From Rhodopseudomonas palustris HaA2 (GTDB lineage: Bacteria > Pseudomonadota > Alphaproteobacteria > Rhizobiales > Xanthobacteraceae), in contig NC_007778.1 of assembly GCF_000013365.1 (NCBI RefSeq), positions 5,256,501-5,320,500 of the forward strand: a DNA stretch of 64,000 bases. The letters run 5' to 3'. Positions 1 to 10,229 of the stretch are shown piece by piece; position 1 is the stretch's first letter; every line of letters begins with the position of its first letter. The notes under the pieces are model-generated. The model was not told where the DNA came from, did not search any database, and worked only from the letters and a program-made list of their open reading frames with translations. The translations under genes were made by a program, and so were the position numbers.

Positions 1-1679
1 TGATCGGCCGCGCCCGCGGCGGCGCGCTGCGGCAATGGCTCGCGGGCTCGCTGCCGCAGCAATTGATGCAGCGCTCGACCGACATCGCCATCCATCTGGT
101 GCCGGTGCAGGGGGAACCCGCCGAACGCGACAGCCGCTCGCTCGCGGCACGGCTGAATGCGTCCAAGCCGGCGCATTTTGTCTATGCGACCGTCGCGGTC
201 GCCGGCGCGGTGGCGGTCGGCAAGGCGTTCGCACAGGCGATCCCGACGGCGAGCCTGTCGGTGGTGTTCCTGATGGCGGTGCTGTTCAGCGCGGTGAAGT
301 CCGGTGTCGGCCCGGCGATCTTCGCCTCGGTGCTGTCGTTCTTCACTTACAATTTCTTCTTCATCGCCCCGCTCTACACCTTCACCGTCGCGGAGCCCTA
401 CGAACTGCTGGCGCTGCTGATGTATCTGGTGGTCGCGATCGTCGCCGCGACGCTTGCCGGCCGGCTGCGTGATCAAGCGCGGATCTCCGCAGGCCGGGTT
501 CGGGCGATGCGGAGACTCTACGAGTTCACCCGCCGGTTGTCGGGGCTCGCCACCAGCGATGATATCGCCGAAGGCGCGGCGAGCGAAATCCACGCCAGCC
601 TGGGCCGCCCGGTGATGGTGATGCTGCCGCGCGAGGACGATCTGGTGCTGGCCGCAGCCTGGCCGCCGGAGGACGCACTCGACGAGGCGGCGATGATGGC
701 GGCACGTTGGGCCTTCACCCACAATGAACCCGCCGGCTTCGACACCGGCACGCTGCCGATCGTGCCGTGGCGTTTCCTGCCGGTGCGCACCGGCGCCACC
801 ACCTACGGCGTGATCGGCGTGATGCAGAAGAAGGACAGCGCTGCGCTCGACTCCGAGGCCCAGGCACTGCTCGATACACTCACCGAACAGACCGCGGCCG
901 CGCTGGAGCGCGCCGCATTGACGCGCGACATGGTGAGGGCGCGGACGGCGACCGAGACCGAGCGCGTCCGCAACACCTTGCTGGCTTCGATTTCGCACGA
1001 CTTCCGCACACCGCTGTCCTCGATCCTCGGCTCGGCCACCAGTCTGTCCACCTTTGGCGACAAGCTCGACGACGCCGCGACCCGCGACCTGCTCGCCAAT
1101 ATCCGCGAGGAGGCCGAAGGCCTCGACGAGATGGTGCGCAACCTGTTGTCGATCACCCGGATCGAATCCGGCGCGCTCGAACTGCGCCGCGACTGGGTCG
1201 ATCTGCGCGAGATCGCCGCACGCGTGATCGAAGCGGCACGGCGGCGCGGCGCGGCGCAACACATAGACCTCGACTGCCCGGCCGATAGTCCGCTGGTGCG
1301 GGCCGACGCGGCGCTGGTCGAACAGGCGCTCGGCAACATCGTCGCCAATGCCGTTGCGCACACGCCGCCAACGTCGCACATCCTGATCGACGCCGAGAAC
1401 GACGCGTCATCGGTGAAGCTGCGCGTCACCGACGACGGCCCGGGCGTTGCCGTGGCCGATCTGCCGCGCATCTTCGATCGCTTCGTGCGCAGCGCCAGCG
1501 GCACCGCGCCGTCCTCGAGTCGCGGCCAGGGCGTCGGATTGGGACTGGCCATCGCCAAGGGAATCATGGAAGCGCATGGCGGCGCGGTGTCCGCGCTCAG
1601 CCCCGTCGCGAACGGGCACGGCACGCGCTTCGTGCTCACCTTCATGCGCGACAGGACACAGGAGACGCCGCAGCCATGA
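1..1679 (+). CDS. kdpD: Sensor histidine kinase KdpD, C-terminal part (5' end outside window)
   Basis: This is the membrane sensor kinase for potassium limitation and turgor that phosphorylates KdpE. The reading frame is open from base 3, so the N-terminal KdpD/USP-like part lies outside the window; about 558 residues are present of a usual ~890-900. In order one sees the end of the USP-like domain, four close membrane helices (DUF4118-type, about residues 60-155), a GAF-like region, a HisKA domain with the motif HDFRTPLSSILG, and a HATPase domain with N-box (GNIVANAVAHTP) and G-box (GQGVGLGLAIAKG). It overlaps kdpE by 4 bases (ATGA), so the two are co-translated. The kdpFABC pump genes are expected upstream, outside the window. 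Confidence 0.95.
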   Translation, partial: IGRARGGALRQWLAGSLPQQLMQRSTDIAIHLVPVQGEPAERDSRSLAARLNASKPAHFVYATVAVAGAVAVGKAFAQAIPTASLSVVFLMAVLFSAVKSGVGPAIFASVLSFFTYNFFFIAPLYTFTVAEPYELLALLMYLVVAIVAATLAGRLRDQARISAGRVRAMRRLYEFTRRLSGLATSDDIAEGAASEIHASLGRPVMVMLPREDDLVLAAAWPPEDALDEAAMMAARWAFTHNEPAGFDTGTLPIVPWRFLPVRTGATTYGVIGVMQKKDSAALDSEAQALLDTLTEQTAAALERAALTRDMVRARTATETERVRNTLLASISHDFRTPLSSILGSATSLSTFGDKLDDAATRDLLANIREEAEGLDEMVRNLLSITRIESGALELRRDWVDLREIAARVIEAARRRGAAQHIDLDCPADSPLVRADAALVEQALGNIVANAVAHTPPTSHILIDAENDASSVKLRVTDDGPGVAVADLPRIFDRFVRSASGTAPSSSRGQGVGLGLAIAKGIMEAHGGAVSALSPVANGHGTRFVLTFMRDRTQETPQP

Positions 1680-2368
1680 GCGTGAAATCGCGCGTGCTGG
1701 TGGTCGACGACGAACCGGCGATCCTGCGCTTTCTCAAGCCGGCGCTGGAAGCCAACGGCTACGACGTCTCGCACGCCGCGACCGTCACCGAGGCGATCAA
1801 GCGGGTCGCCGCGGATGCGCCCGACATTGTGCTGCTCGATCTCGGCCTCGCCGACGGCGACGGCAAGGACGTCATCCGGCAGGTCCGCGCCTGGTCGGAT
1901 CTGCCGATCCTGGTCCTGTCCGCGCGCGAGCGCGAAGCCGAGAAGATCGAGTCGCTCGACCTCGGCGCCGACGACTACGTCAACAAGCCGTTCAACTCCG
2001 GCGAACTGATGGCGCGGATGCGCGCAGCGTTACGCCACCGGATGCAGCGCAACGCCGAGCCCGCCGCGCTGTCGGTCGGCGGCATCGAGATCGACGCAGT
2101 TCGCCACCGCGTCACCCGCGACGGCGACGAGATCAAGCTGACGCCGAAGGAATTCGAACTGCTGGCCTTCCTGGTGCGGCACGCCGGCCGCGTCGTCACC
2201 CACCGGCAGATTCTCGCAGCGGTGTGGGGACCGGCGCACACCTCGGACACGCAATATCTGCGGGTCTATATCGGCCAGTTGCGCCAGAAGATCGAAGCGC
2301 ATGCCGACGAGCCGCGGATCATCCTGACCGAGCCCGGCATCGGCTATCGGATCGGCGACGCAGGCTGA
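1676..2368 (+). CDS. kdpE: Response regulator KdpE
   Basis: OmpR/PhoB-family regulator of 230 residues, the partner of KdpD, which activates the kdp potassium-uptake operon in enterics. The receiver domain spans about residues 5-120 with acidic pocket D11/D12, phospho-acceptor D55 in the LLDLGL motif, and the conserved K in VNKPF. A winged-helix DNA-binding domain follows (about 132-228), with the typical LTPKEFELLAFLVRH and GIGYRIGD motifs. The start is fixed by the ATGA overlap with kdpD. Identity rests on the pairing with KdpD and on the family match. Confidence 0.95.
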   Translation: MSVKSRVLVVDDEPAILRFLKPALEANGYDVSHAATVTEAIKRVAADAPDIVLLDLGLADGDGKDVIRQVRAWSDLPILVLSAREREAEKIESLDLGADDYVNKPFNSGELMARMRAALRHRMQRNAEPAALSVGGIEIDAVRHRVTRDGDEIKLTPKEFELLAFLVRHAGRVVTHRQILAAVWGPAHTSDTQYLRVYIGQLRQKIEAHADEPRIILTEPGIGYRIGDAG

Positions 2369-2494
2369 GTCTCCGCGCAAGGCAGGGTTCCGCGCGTGAG
2401 GATTGCCGGCGCGCTGGTTGCTGTGTTTGATGCCGGACCGCCGCGCGCGCGGCCTCGCCATCCTCGAAGACATCAACGAAAGCAACAGCCCGCC

Positions 2495-4087
2495 ATGGCC
2501 GACCAGTTCAGCAACCTGCAGCAATTCCGCAAGCCCGCCGTCGTGTCCAAGGGCGGCATCGTCGCCGCCCAGTCGCGCAAGGCGGCGGAGGTCGGCGCCG
2601 AGGTGCTGGCGGCGGGCGGCGACTGCGTCGATGCGGTGATCGCGACCACGTTTGCGCTGGGTGTGCTGGAGCCGTGGATGAGCGGGATCGGCGGCGGCGG
2701 CGCCATGGTGCTGTATCGCGCCGCCGAGGACACATACGAAGTGATCGACTACGGCATGTGCGCGCCTCTCAGCCTGCGCACCGAGGACTATCCGCTGACC
2801 GGCGCGGGCGCCGCGTCCGATCTGTTTCCGTGGCCGCGGGTGAAGGATGATCGCAACCTGCACGGACCGGGCTCGGTCGCGGTGCCCGGCGTCGTCGCCG
2901 GCATGGAGGAAGCGCATCGCCGCCACGCGAAATTGCCGTGGAAGGAACTGATTGCGCCGAGCATCGCGCTCGCCGGCGAAGGCCTCGCGATCGACTGGTG
3001 GACGACGCTGATGATCGGCAGCGTCGCCGCGGATCTGCGCCGTTACGAGTCGAGCGCGGCCTCCTATCTGATCGACGGCCTGCCGCCGCATGCGCCATGG
3101 GGCATCAAGGCGAAGGTCCAGATGCCGCAGCAGCGGCTGCAGGCGGCGATGGCACAACTCGCGGCACAAGGTCCGCGCGATTTCTACGAGGGCGAGCTGG
3201 CGCGCAGCATCGCCGCCGACATCAAAGCCAATGGCGGCTCGTTGACCGTCGACGACCTCGCCGCGTTCCGTGCGCATCTGCGCGAGCCGCTGCAGATCCC
3301 GTATCGCGGCGGCACGGTGTATGCCACGCCCGAACTCACCGCCGGTCCGACGCTGGCGCATACGCTGCGCCTGCTGCAGCAGAATCTGCACGCCAACGGC
3401 GGCGCCCCGGATGCGGAGGCCTATGCCACCTACGCGCTGGCGCTGCAATCGGCCTATGCCGAGCGGCTGCGCGACATGGGCGACGCCGACGGCCGCCGCG
3501 CGCTCGGCGCCGAACATCTGGCGCCGGCCTGCACCACGCATTTCTCGGTGGTCGATCGCCACGGCAACATGGCGGCGGTGACGCAGACGCTGCTGTCGAC
3601 CTTCGGCTCGAAATTCGAACTGCCGAGCAGCGGCATCATGATGAACAACGGCATCATGTGGTTCGATCCCGAGCCGGGCCGCCCGAATTCGCTGGCGCCC
3701 GGCAAGCGCTGCCTCACCAACTACACGCCGGTGCTGGCGCAGGCCGCCGACGGCCGCAGGCTCGCGCTCGGCGCGTCGGGCGGCCGGCGCATTCTGCCGG
3801 CGGTGACGCAGATGCTATCGTTCGTGATCGACTACGGCATGGATCTCGATGCGGCGATCCATCAGCCGCGGATCGACGCCAGCGAAGGCGCGGTCGTGAT
3901 CGGCGACGTGAGGCTGCCGCAGGCGACACGCGACGCGCTGGCGCAGCGCTTCGACTACGAGGAAGCGCGGGGGCAGACCTTCCCGATGAAATTCGCCTGC
4001 CCGAGTGTCGTCCTGCGCGAAGGTGCCGAGAACAGTGGCGCGGTCGAAGTCGCGCAACCCTGGGGTGACGCGGTCGCCGAGGCATAG
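2495..4087 (+). CDS. Gamma-glutamyltranspeptidase family protein
   Basis: Ntn-hydrolase of the gamma-glutamyltransferase family, 530 residues from the chosen ATG. The family cleaves gamma-glutamyl bonds, for example in glutathione, and matures by autocleavage. The cleavage and nucleophile site is visible as TTHFSVVD at about residue 347, the first Thr being the expected nucleophile, followed by the glycine-rich GGRRILPAV segment. The frame stays open upstream to 2396, but that stretch reads like non-coding Arg/Pro-rich sequence, so MADQFSN was chosen as the start. No clear signal peptide follows this start, so the protein may be cytoplasmic, or closer to the YwrD-like or acylase branch. It stands alone, 126 bases after kdpE. 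Confidence 0.88.
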   Translation: MADQFSNLQQFRKPAVVSKGGIVAAQSRKAAEVGAEVLAAGGDCVDAVIATTFALGVLEPWMSGIGGGGAMVLYRAAEDTYEVIDYGMCAPLSLRTEDYPLTGAGAASDLFPWPRVKDDRNLHGPGSVAVPGVVAGMEEAHRRHAKLPWKELIAPSIALAGEGLAIDWWTTLMIGSVAADLRRYESSAASYLIDGLPPHAPWGIKAKVQMPQQRLQAAMAQLAAQGPRDFYEGELARSIAADIKANGGSLTVDDLAAFRAHLREPLQIPYRGGTVYATPELTAGPTLAHTLRLLQQNLHANGGAPDAEAYATYALALQSAYAERLRDMGDADGRRALGAEHLAPACTTHFSVVDRHGNMAAVTQTLLSTFGSKFELPSSGIMMNNGIMWFDPEPGRPNSLAPGKRCLTNYTPVLAQAADGRRLALGASGGRRILPAVTQMLSFVIDYGMDLDAAIHQPRIDASEGAVVIGDVRLPQATRDALAQRFDYEEARGQTFPMKFACPSVVLREGAENSGAVEVAQPWGDAVAEA

Positions 4088-4289
4088 GCGCGGCTGCATA
4101 AGGCTCGCTCATTCACAACGCGGGCGGCGGCCTGTTGAGACTACCAGGGCGGCCGCACCGACATGAAATGGACGGATTCGATATGGCATGATTGCGGCCA
4201 CGAGATCGCAGCTGTTACGCGGCGTTCTACTCAACTACTCGGTCGGCCGAGGGTTCGGCTGCGGCTTTCAACTACCGAGATTGTCCGAC

Positions 4290-4466
4290 ATGAACCGCGA
4301 CGGCGTTCCCGTGTGCCCCAACTGCTCAGAAGCAATGTCGCAGATCGGATGTCTGCCGAGTCTGCAACATCGACGGCGGGTTTTGGTGTTTCGCTGCAGG
4401 AACTGCGACCACGTCCTCAGTTACGAAGACAGCAGTTCCTCCGTCTGTACAGTCGCCGTGTCCTGA
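4290..4466 (+). CDS. Small zinc-ribbon-like protein
   Basis: A possible 58-residue protein with two Cys-x2-Cys knuckles (VCPNCSE near residue 8, FRCRNCD near residue 38) separated by about 29 residues, the layout of a small zinc ribbon. Similar short Cys4 proteins are common in Bradyrhizobium relatives (family knowledge). The frame is open from 4188, but the residues before this ATG do not look coding. The ribosome site is weak. Its 3' end overlaps the convergent minus-strand small ORF by 46 bases, so at most one of the two ends may be exactly right. No function is assigned. Confidence 0.5.
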   Translation: MNRDGVPVCPNCSEAMSQIGCLPSLQHRRRVLVFRCRNCDHVLSYEDSSSSVCTVAVS

Positions 4467-4771
4467 CTATGGGGACGCCACGGGCCGTGGACCCCGTCGG
4501 GCCACGGCCCGTGCATCTCCGCAATGTGGAACCCAGGGCTGTCGGCCGCAGCAAGGTCGACCGTGTCGGCCTTGGGGGACACGGCCTCATCCGCGGGAAG
4601 GATCGTGGACAGCGCCGTCAATTTCTCCGGTTTGAATGCGGTGAGTTCGTCGAGCTGCGCGATGTCGTGTTGGCGGCCGTCCGGCGTCGCGATCATCACG
4701 CGCCAGCCTTCGCTCTCCCAAACCCGGGCCTTGGCGAGCGCGATCAGCGAACTGTTACGCACACTCTGCAT
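4421..4771 (-). CDS. Hypothetical small protein
   Basis: A 116-residue frame beginning MQSVRNSSLIALAKARVW. Its first ~60 residues have ordinary composition and helical amphipathic character (SEGWRVMIATPDGRQHDIAQLDEL), unlike the Arg/Pro-rich shadow frames around it. The tail becomes irregular (HGPWRPHSQDTATVQ). The frame continues open to 5074, but that extension looks non-coding. No domain is recognised. A purine run (gatgaaaaa) lies before the ATG. It converges on the zinc-ribbon ORF. Whether it is expressed is uncertain. Confidence 0.45.
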   Translation of the reverse strand: MQSVRNSSLIALAKARVWESEGWRVMIATPDGRQHDIAQLDELTAFKPEKLTALSTILPADEAVSPKADTVDLAAADSPGFHIAEMHGPWPDGVHGPWRPHSQDTATVQTEELLSS

Positions 4772-5115
4772 TTTTTCATCTTGTCGGGTCGCCGTGACAG
4801 TATAGGGCAAGCGAACGTTCCTTTGTCTTCGTGAGCGCAGACTGGCCGACGGCTTTGACCGCAATTCGCCGCCACGATGGCGAATTTGCGTTTCGCGATG
4901 CCGCGCAGGTCGGAGCATTTGCGGCGCGCGCATGACGGCCCGTGAACGCGTTCGATCATGCTGTCGCGGCACGGTGAGAAGGCGCAGAAGGTGCAGGGCC
5001 AACGCAAACGGGGCGGCTTCGCTGTATCGATGCCCGCAGATGGACTGGACGATGTCCCTGCGAATAGGCGACACTCGCGCGCAACATCCACCGCCCGCCC
5101 CGAAAGAACCGCCAG

Positions 5116-5520
5116 ATGTCGCCGGTCTCTCTGCTTCTCAACATTCTCTGGATCGCACTCGGCGGCTTCTGGATGGCGGCAGGCTGGGCGATCGCCGCGA
5201 TCATTATGGCAATCACGATCATCGGGCTGCCATGGGCGCGGGCGTCCTTCAGCATCGCCGCCTATACGCTGTTTCCGTTCGGCCAGATGGCGGTGCCGCG
5301 CGAAACCGTGACAGGGCGCGAGGATGTCGGCACCGGCCCGCTGGGTCTGCTCGGCAATATCATCTGGTTGGTTTTCGCCGGCTGGTGGCTGGCGCTCGGG
5401 CACCTGATCACCGCGATCCTGCTCGCGGTGACCATCATCGGCATCCCGTTCGCCTGGGCGCACGTGAAGCTCGCCGGAATCGCGCTCTGGCCGATCGGCA
5501 AGGAAATCGTTCCGGCGTGA
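5116..5520 (+). CDS. YccF-type inner membrane protein
   Basis: Inner membrane protein of 134 residues made of two homologous halves, each a YccF/DUF307 repeat (LNILWIALGGFWMAAGW at about 8-24 and LGNIIWLVFAGWWLALGH at about 77-94), each followed by an ITIIG(L/I)P(W/F)A segment. This duplicated layout is diagnostic of the YccF family, whose biochemical role is not established. Four membrane segments are expected. It stands alone ahead of the tRNA gene. Confidence 0.88.
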   Translation: MSPVSLLLNILWIALGGFWMAAGWAIAAIIMAITIIGLPWARASFSIAAYTLFPFGQMAVPRETVTGREDVGTGPLGLLGNIIWLVFAGWWLALGHLITAILLAVTIIGIPFAWAHVKLAGIALWPIGKEIVPA

Positions 5521-5727
5521 ACCCGGCCCGGACCGGCCAGCGGGTCGGCGCACACCGGACGCATGCCAGGCTACGCCGCACCGCCACGCCCGCCTCCTGC
5601 CCGGCAACGCAGCGTTCGGACGATTCGCCAGGCGGTACCGCCCGCCCGTGGTCCGAGGCCCCTGAAATCCGGCGGCTTTTCTCGCCCGTTGCCGTCCCGC
5701 CCACGATCGGCTACAGGATCAGTCGAA

Positions 5728-5804
5728 GCACCCGTAGCTCAGCTGGATAGAGCGTTGCCCTCCGAAGGCAAAGGTCACACGTTCGAATCGTGTCGGGTGC
5801 GCCA
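5728..5804 (+). tRNA. tRNA-Arg (anticodon CCG)
   Basis: Complete cloverleaf. The acceptor stem GCACCCG pairs with CGGGTGC, the discriminator is G and the CCA end is encoded. The D arm contains AGCTCAGCTGGATAGAGC, the anticodon stem TTGCC/GGCAA carries loop CTCCGAA (anticodon CCG, reads CGG), and the T arm contains GTTCGAATC. The box genes end downstream on the other strand. No integrase or attachment duplication is visible at this tRNA. Confidence 0.97.
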
Positions 5805-5926
5805 TTTTCCCCGCGCGTGCGGACGGCCGGATCTGCCACTGGAGCGCGGGCGCTTCGTTCGTGTCTCCGCAACGCGCGGACGCCCGCCTCCAAGACTTCG
5901 CTGGCAAATCCTCCGATGAAGCCCGA

Positions 5927-5948
5927 GGGGCGGCAGACCAGCCGCCCC
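5927..5948 (-). terminator. Hairpin after boxB, possible terminator
   Basis: A perfect 8-bp stem (GGGGCGGC/GCCGCCCC) with a 6-base loop, about 20 bases past the boxB stop codon. The U-tract is poor, so it may be a weak terminator or a 3'-end-stabilising hairpin. Confidence 0.4.
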
Positions 5949-5966
5949 GGCGGGGACGCGAGGCGC

Positions 5967-7412
<1,446 letters not shown>

Positions 7413-7449
7413 GGCGTGCTCCCTGGGTCTCTGCTTGCCGTTCTGACGC

Positions 7450-7562
7450 CGTCACCCTGAGGTGCCCGTGCCACCCGGCGCGGGCCTCGAAGGGTGCGAC
7501 CACCGCGTTTCATCTCGCATCCTTCGAGGCGCGCTGACGGCGGCGCGCACCTCAGGATGACG
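7450..7562. repeat. Intergenic palindrome, family A (boxC-boxB gap)
   Basis: Double-hairpin element starting GTCACCCTGAGGTGC and ending GCACCTCAGGATGAC, with internal CCTCGAAGG/CCTTCGAGG arms. It fills the gap between boxC and boxB and could form a hairpin in the operon mRNA. Confidence 0.9.
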
Positions 7563-7574
7563 CAGAGCGTGTTG

Positions 7575-9263
7575 CTACACCCGCGTCATGTCGAATTGCG
7601 CCTTCTGGCCGGTGCCGTAGCGGCGCAGTGCGCCGTCCTCGCCGACGGCGTTGGGGCGTTGGAAGATCCAGTTCTGCCAGGCGGTGAGGCGCGAGAAGAT
7701 CTTCGACTCCATCGTCTCCGGGCCGACGAAGCGCAGGTTGGCTTCCATGCCGGTGAGGCTGTCGGGCGAGAACGAGGCGCGCTCCTCGAGAAAGACGCGG
7801 ACCTCGTCGTCCCAGTCGATGTCGTCGAGCGCGAAGGTGACGAGACCGAGTTCGTCGGCGGCTTCGGCGTCGAGCGGCTCGCCGATCTTCGCTTGCGCCT
7901 GAGCCAACTCATCGCCGTCGGACTGGAAGCGTGACTGCAGCCGGGTCAAGCCGTGGCTCATCGGATAGGGACCGAAATTCATCGCGCTCAATGTGAGCTG
8001 CGGCGCGGCGCGGTTATCGCCCTGCCGCGTTCCGATCAGCATGTAGGAGCGGTCGGCGGCGAACACGAGTTCGGCCAGCGTGCCGGCGAAGCACGAGCCC
8101 GGCTCGACCAGCGTCACCAGCGTGCGCGAGGTGACGTCGACGCGCTTCAGCACGCGCTTCCAGTAATGCCGGATCTCGTTGACCAGCCAGTGCGCCTTGT
8201 TGGCCTCGAGGAAGGCGTCGTGCGCCAGCACCAATTCGCTGTCGCCGTGCGACTTGAACACCAGCATCGCGATGCCGAGTTCGTTGATGCGCAGATGCAA
8301 AATCGCGTCGTCGAGTTCGCGCGCGACCTGCAGCGACCAGGTCGACGCGCCTTGTTCGATCAGGCCGTCGATGTCGGCGGGCGGAGCAGCGTCGGGTCCC
8401 GCGATCGAGAGCGTGGCGATGCGCGCGTCGCGGTCGAGATCGACGCCGACGAATTTGTAGCGCAGGCCGGCATCGTGGAAGCTGCGCGACAGCGGCGTCA
8501 GCGCAATGCCTGGGCCAGTGGCGTTGCGCGATGACGAGGCGGCAAATTGCTTGGCGCGGTCCGCGGCGATGCCGTCCAGTTTGCTGTTCGGCGCAATCTC
8601 GTCGACCAGCCGCCACTGCACGGCACGCTTGCCCTTGATGCCTTCCTCGATGGTGCAGAAGAAGTCGGCGCGATCGCGGCGCACCTTGCGCTTGTCGACC
8701 ACCCGCGTCAGCCCGCCGGTGCCGGGCAATACCGCGAGCAGCGGGACTTCCGGCAGCGCCACGGAGGCCGAGCCGTCGTCGGCCAGAATGATGTGATCGG
8801 CGGCGAGCGCCAGTTCATAACCGCCGCCGGCCGCAGTGCCGTTGATCACCGCGATGCTACGCTGGCCGGAATGCTCGGAGGAATCCTCGAAGCCGTTGCG
8901 GGTCTCGTTGGTGAATTTGCAGAAATTGACTTTATGCGCGTGGGTAGCGCCGGCCAGCATCCGGATGTTGGCGCCGGCGCAGAACACCCGGTTCTTGCCG
9001 GAGCGCAGCAGGATCACCTTCACCTGCGGATACTCGAAGCGCAGCCGCTGCATCGCGTCGGCAAGCTCGATGTCGACGCCGAGGTCGTAGGAATTCAGCT
9101 TGAGCTGATAGCCCTCGAACAGGCCGCCGTTTTCGTCGACGTCCATAGTGAGGGTCGCAACCTCGCCGTCGACCGCGAGCTTCCAGTGCCGATAGCGCGA
9201 CGGATCGGTCTGAAAGTCGATCCGGCTCGCTCCGTTCGCAAGAACGCGATCCTCCCCGGCCAT
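7575..9263 (-). CDS. boxC: 2,3-epoxybenzoyl-CoA dihydrolase BoxC
   Basis: Crotonase-superfamily enzyme that hydrolytically opens the 2,3-epoxybenzoyl-CoA ring, giving 3,4-dehydroadipyl-CoA semialdehyde and formate. 562 residues, matching the unusually long BoxC family with duplicated crotonase-like halves. The N-terminal half shows the CoA-binding and oxyanion segments (RVFCAGANIRML near residue 90 and NGTAAGGGYELALAADH near 140). The start at 9263 was chosen because GGGAGG sits 6-11 bases upstream; an in-frame ATG further upstream (9305) lies inside the operator palindrome and lacks a ribosome site. A promoter with a TGCA-N6-TGCA palindrome directly precedes it, so it can be transcribed apart from the ligase. 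Confidence 0.95.
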   Translation of the reverse strand: MAGEDRVLANGASRIDFQTDPSRYRHWKLAVDGEVATLTMDVDENGGLFEGYQLKLNSYDLGVDIELADAMQRLRFEYPQVKVILLRSGKNRVFCAGANIRMLAGATHAHKVNFCKFTNETRNGFEDSSEHSGQRSIAVINGTAAGGGYELALAADHIILADDGSASVALPEVPLLAVLPGTGGLTRVVDKRKVRRDRADFFCTIEEGIKGKRAVQWRLVDEIAPNSKLDGIAADRAKQFAASSSRNATGPGIALTPLSRSFHDAGLRYKFVGVDLDRDARIATLSIAGPDAAPPADIDGLIEQGASTWSLQVARELDDAILHLRINELGIAMLVFKSHGDSELVLAHDAFLEANKAHWLVNEIRHYWKRVLKRVDVTSRTLVTLVEPGSCFAGTLAELVFAADRSYMLIGTRQGDNRAAPQLTLSAMNFGPYPMSHGLTRLQSRFQSDGDELAQAQAKIGEPLDAEAADELGLVTFALDDIDWDDEVRVFLEERASFSPDSLTGMEANLRFVGPETMESKIFSRLTAWQNWIFQRPNAVGEDGALRRYGTGQKAQFDMTRV

Positions 9264-9287
9264 GCGGTCCCTCCCTAGACTTGATTG

Positions 9288-9322
9288 ATGTGCATTATAA
9301 TGCACATTATCGCCGGCGTCTA
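9288..9322 (-). promoter_or_regulatory. boxC promoter with palindromic BoxR-type operator
   Basis: On the minus strand a -35-like TAGACG (9322-9317), a 17-base spacer and a consensus -10 TATAAT (9299-9294) precede boxC. The -10 lies inside the perfect 20-bp palindrome ATGTGCATTATAATGCACAT (9288-9307), whose core is TGCA-TTATAA-TGCA. TGCA-N6-TGCA is the reported operator pattern for BzdR/BoxR-type regulators, so repression by blocking polymerase is a reasonable inference. Confidence 0.7.
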
Positions 9323-9341
9323 GCGCCCGCCATCAAATACA

Positions 9342-9355
9342 TGCATTTTGTTGCA
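9342..9355. promoter_or_regulatory. Second TGCA-N6-TGCA site upstream of boxC
   Basis: TGCA-TTTTGT-TGCA lies 51 bases upstream (centre to centre) of the palindromic operator, close to five DNA turns, and just after the hydrolase stop codon. A helper operator allowing cooperative BoxR binding is an inference. Confidence 0.5.
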
Positions 9356-9363
9356 GCTTTGGA

Positions 9364-10185
9364 TCAAGCGGCTTGCCCGTGTGCGGCCTCGCCGTGGCCC
9401 TGCAGAAGGCGATTGGCGAAATCCGCAACGGCACCCAGCGTCGCCTCGGCGGCCTCGCGATGCGGCGCGTGGCCAGTGTTGCGCAGGATCACCGTCTCGA
9501 CCGGGCAGTAGCACTCGGCCTCGGCGATCTCGATCTGCCGCCGCGTGCCGTACTGATCGTCGGCGCCCTGCACGATCTGCAGCGGCACGCGGATGTAGGC
9601 GAGGTGATCGGAAATGTCCCAGGCGCGGAACGCCGGATCGAGCCACGCGCCGTTCCAGCCATAGAAGGCGTTGTCGACGTCGCTGTGCCAACGCGCCAGC
9701 TTGGCACGCAGTTCGGTGGTCTCATAGGCGGTCTTGATCTCCGCGATCGATTGGACCGAAATGTCCTCGACGACGAAATGTGGCGCGATCAGCGAGACAC
9801 CGCGAACGCGATGATCCGGCACGCCGCCTGCATAGATCGCCGCGATCGAGGCGCCGTCGGAATGGCCGATCAGCAGGCCGCGACGAAAGCCGATCGAATC
9901 GAGCAACTGCGGCAGCACGTCGAGTGCTTCGCGGTGCATGTAGTCGACCTTGCGCGGCAGCGCGGCCGGACTCGACTGGCCGTAACCGGCGCGCGAATAC
10001 ACGAACACGCCGGCACCGGTCGCAGCCGCCAGCTTATCGGGAAAGTCGCCCCACAGCCCGACGCAGCCGAGGCCCTCGTGTAGCAGTACCAGCGTCGGTG
10101 CCTCGTCGGGAGACGGCCCGATTATGCGATATTCGAGCTGGTGCTCGCCGATGGTGAGATGGCCTTGCGGCGCGAGCGAAGTCAT
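9364..10185 (-). CDS. Alpha/beta hydrolase in the box cluster
   Basis: Alpha/beta-hydrolase fold protein of 273 residues. The nucleophile elbow GHSDGAS places Ser109; the oxyanion region HEGLG lies near residue 36; later D (in QGADDQYG) and H (in NTGHAPHRE) complete the likely triad. It sits between the ligase and boxC on the same strand, so its substrate is probably a box intermediate or a CoA/ester/lactone by-product. Some box clusters carry a lactone hydrolase, but identity with that enzyme cannot be shown here. The start MTSLAPQG was chosen because the upstream extension reads through a palindromic repeat. Confidence 0.85.
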   Translation of the reverse strand: MTSLAPQGHLTIGEHQLEYRIIGPSPDEAPTLVLLHEGLGCVGLWGDFPDKLAAATGAGVFVYSRAGYGQSSPAALPRKVDYMHREALDVLPQLLDSIGFRRGLLIGHSDGASIAAIYAGGVPDHRVRGVSLIAPHFVVEDISVQSIAEIKTAYETTELRAKLARWHSDVDNAFYGWNGAWLDPAFRAWDISDHLAYIRVPLQIVQGADDQYGTRRQIEIAEAECYCPVETVILRNTGHAPHREAAEATLGAVADFANRLLQGHGEAAHGQAA

Positions 10186-10229
10186 GACGAACGCTTTCCC
10201 AACCAACTTACGTCCCACGTCCCCACAGT

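Noticed and set aside
2396-2494. N-terminal extension of the gamma-glutamyltranspeptidase as a signal peptide
   Set aside because: The 33 extra residues are Arg/Pro/His-rich with no hydrophobic core long enough and no ribosome site.
9264-9305. Upstream ATG as the boxC start
   Set aside because: It lies inside the operator palindrome and upstream of the likely transcript start, while GGGAGG precedes the downstream ATG.
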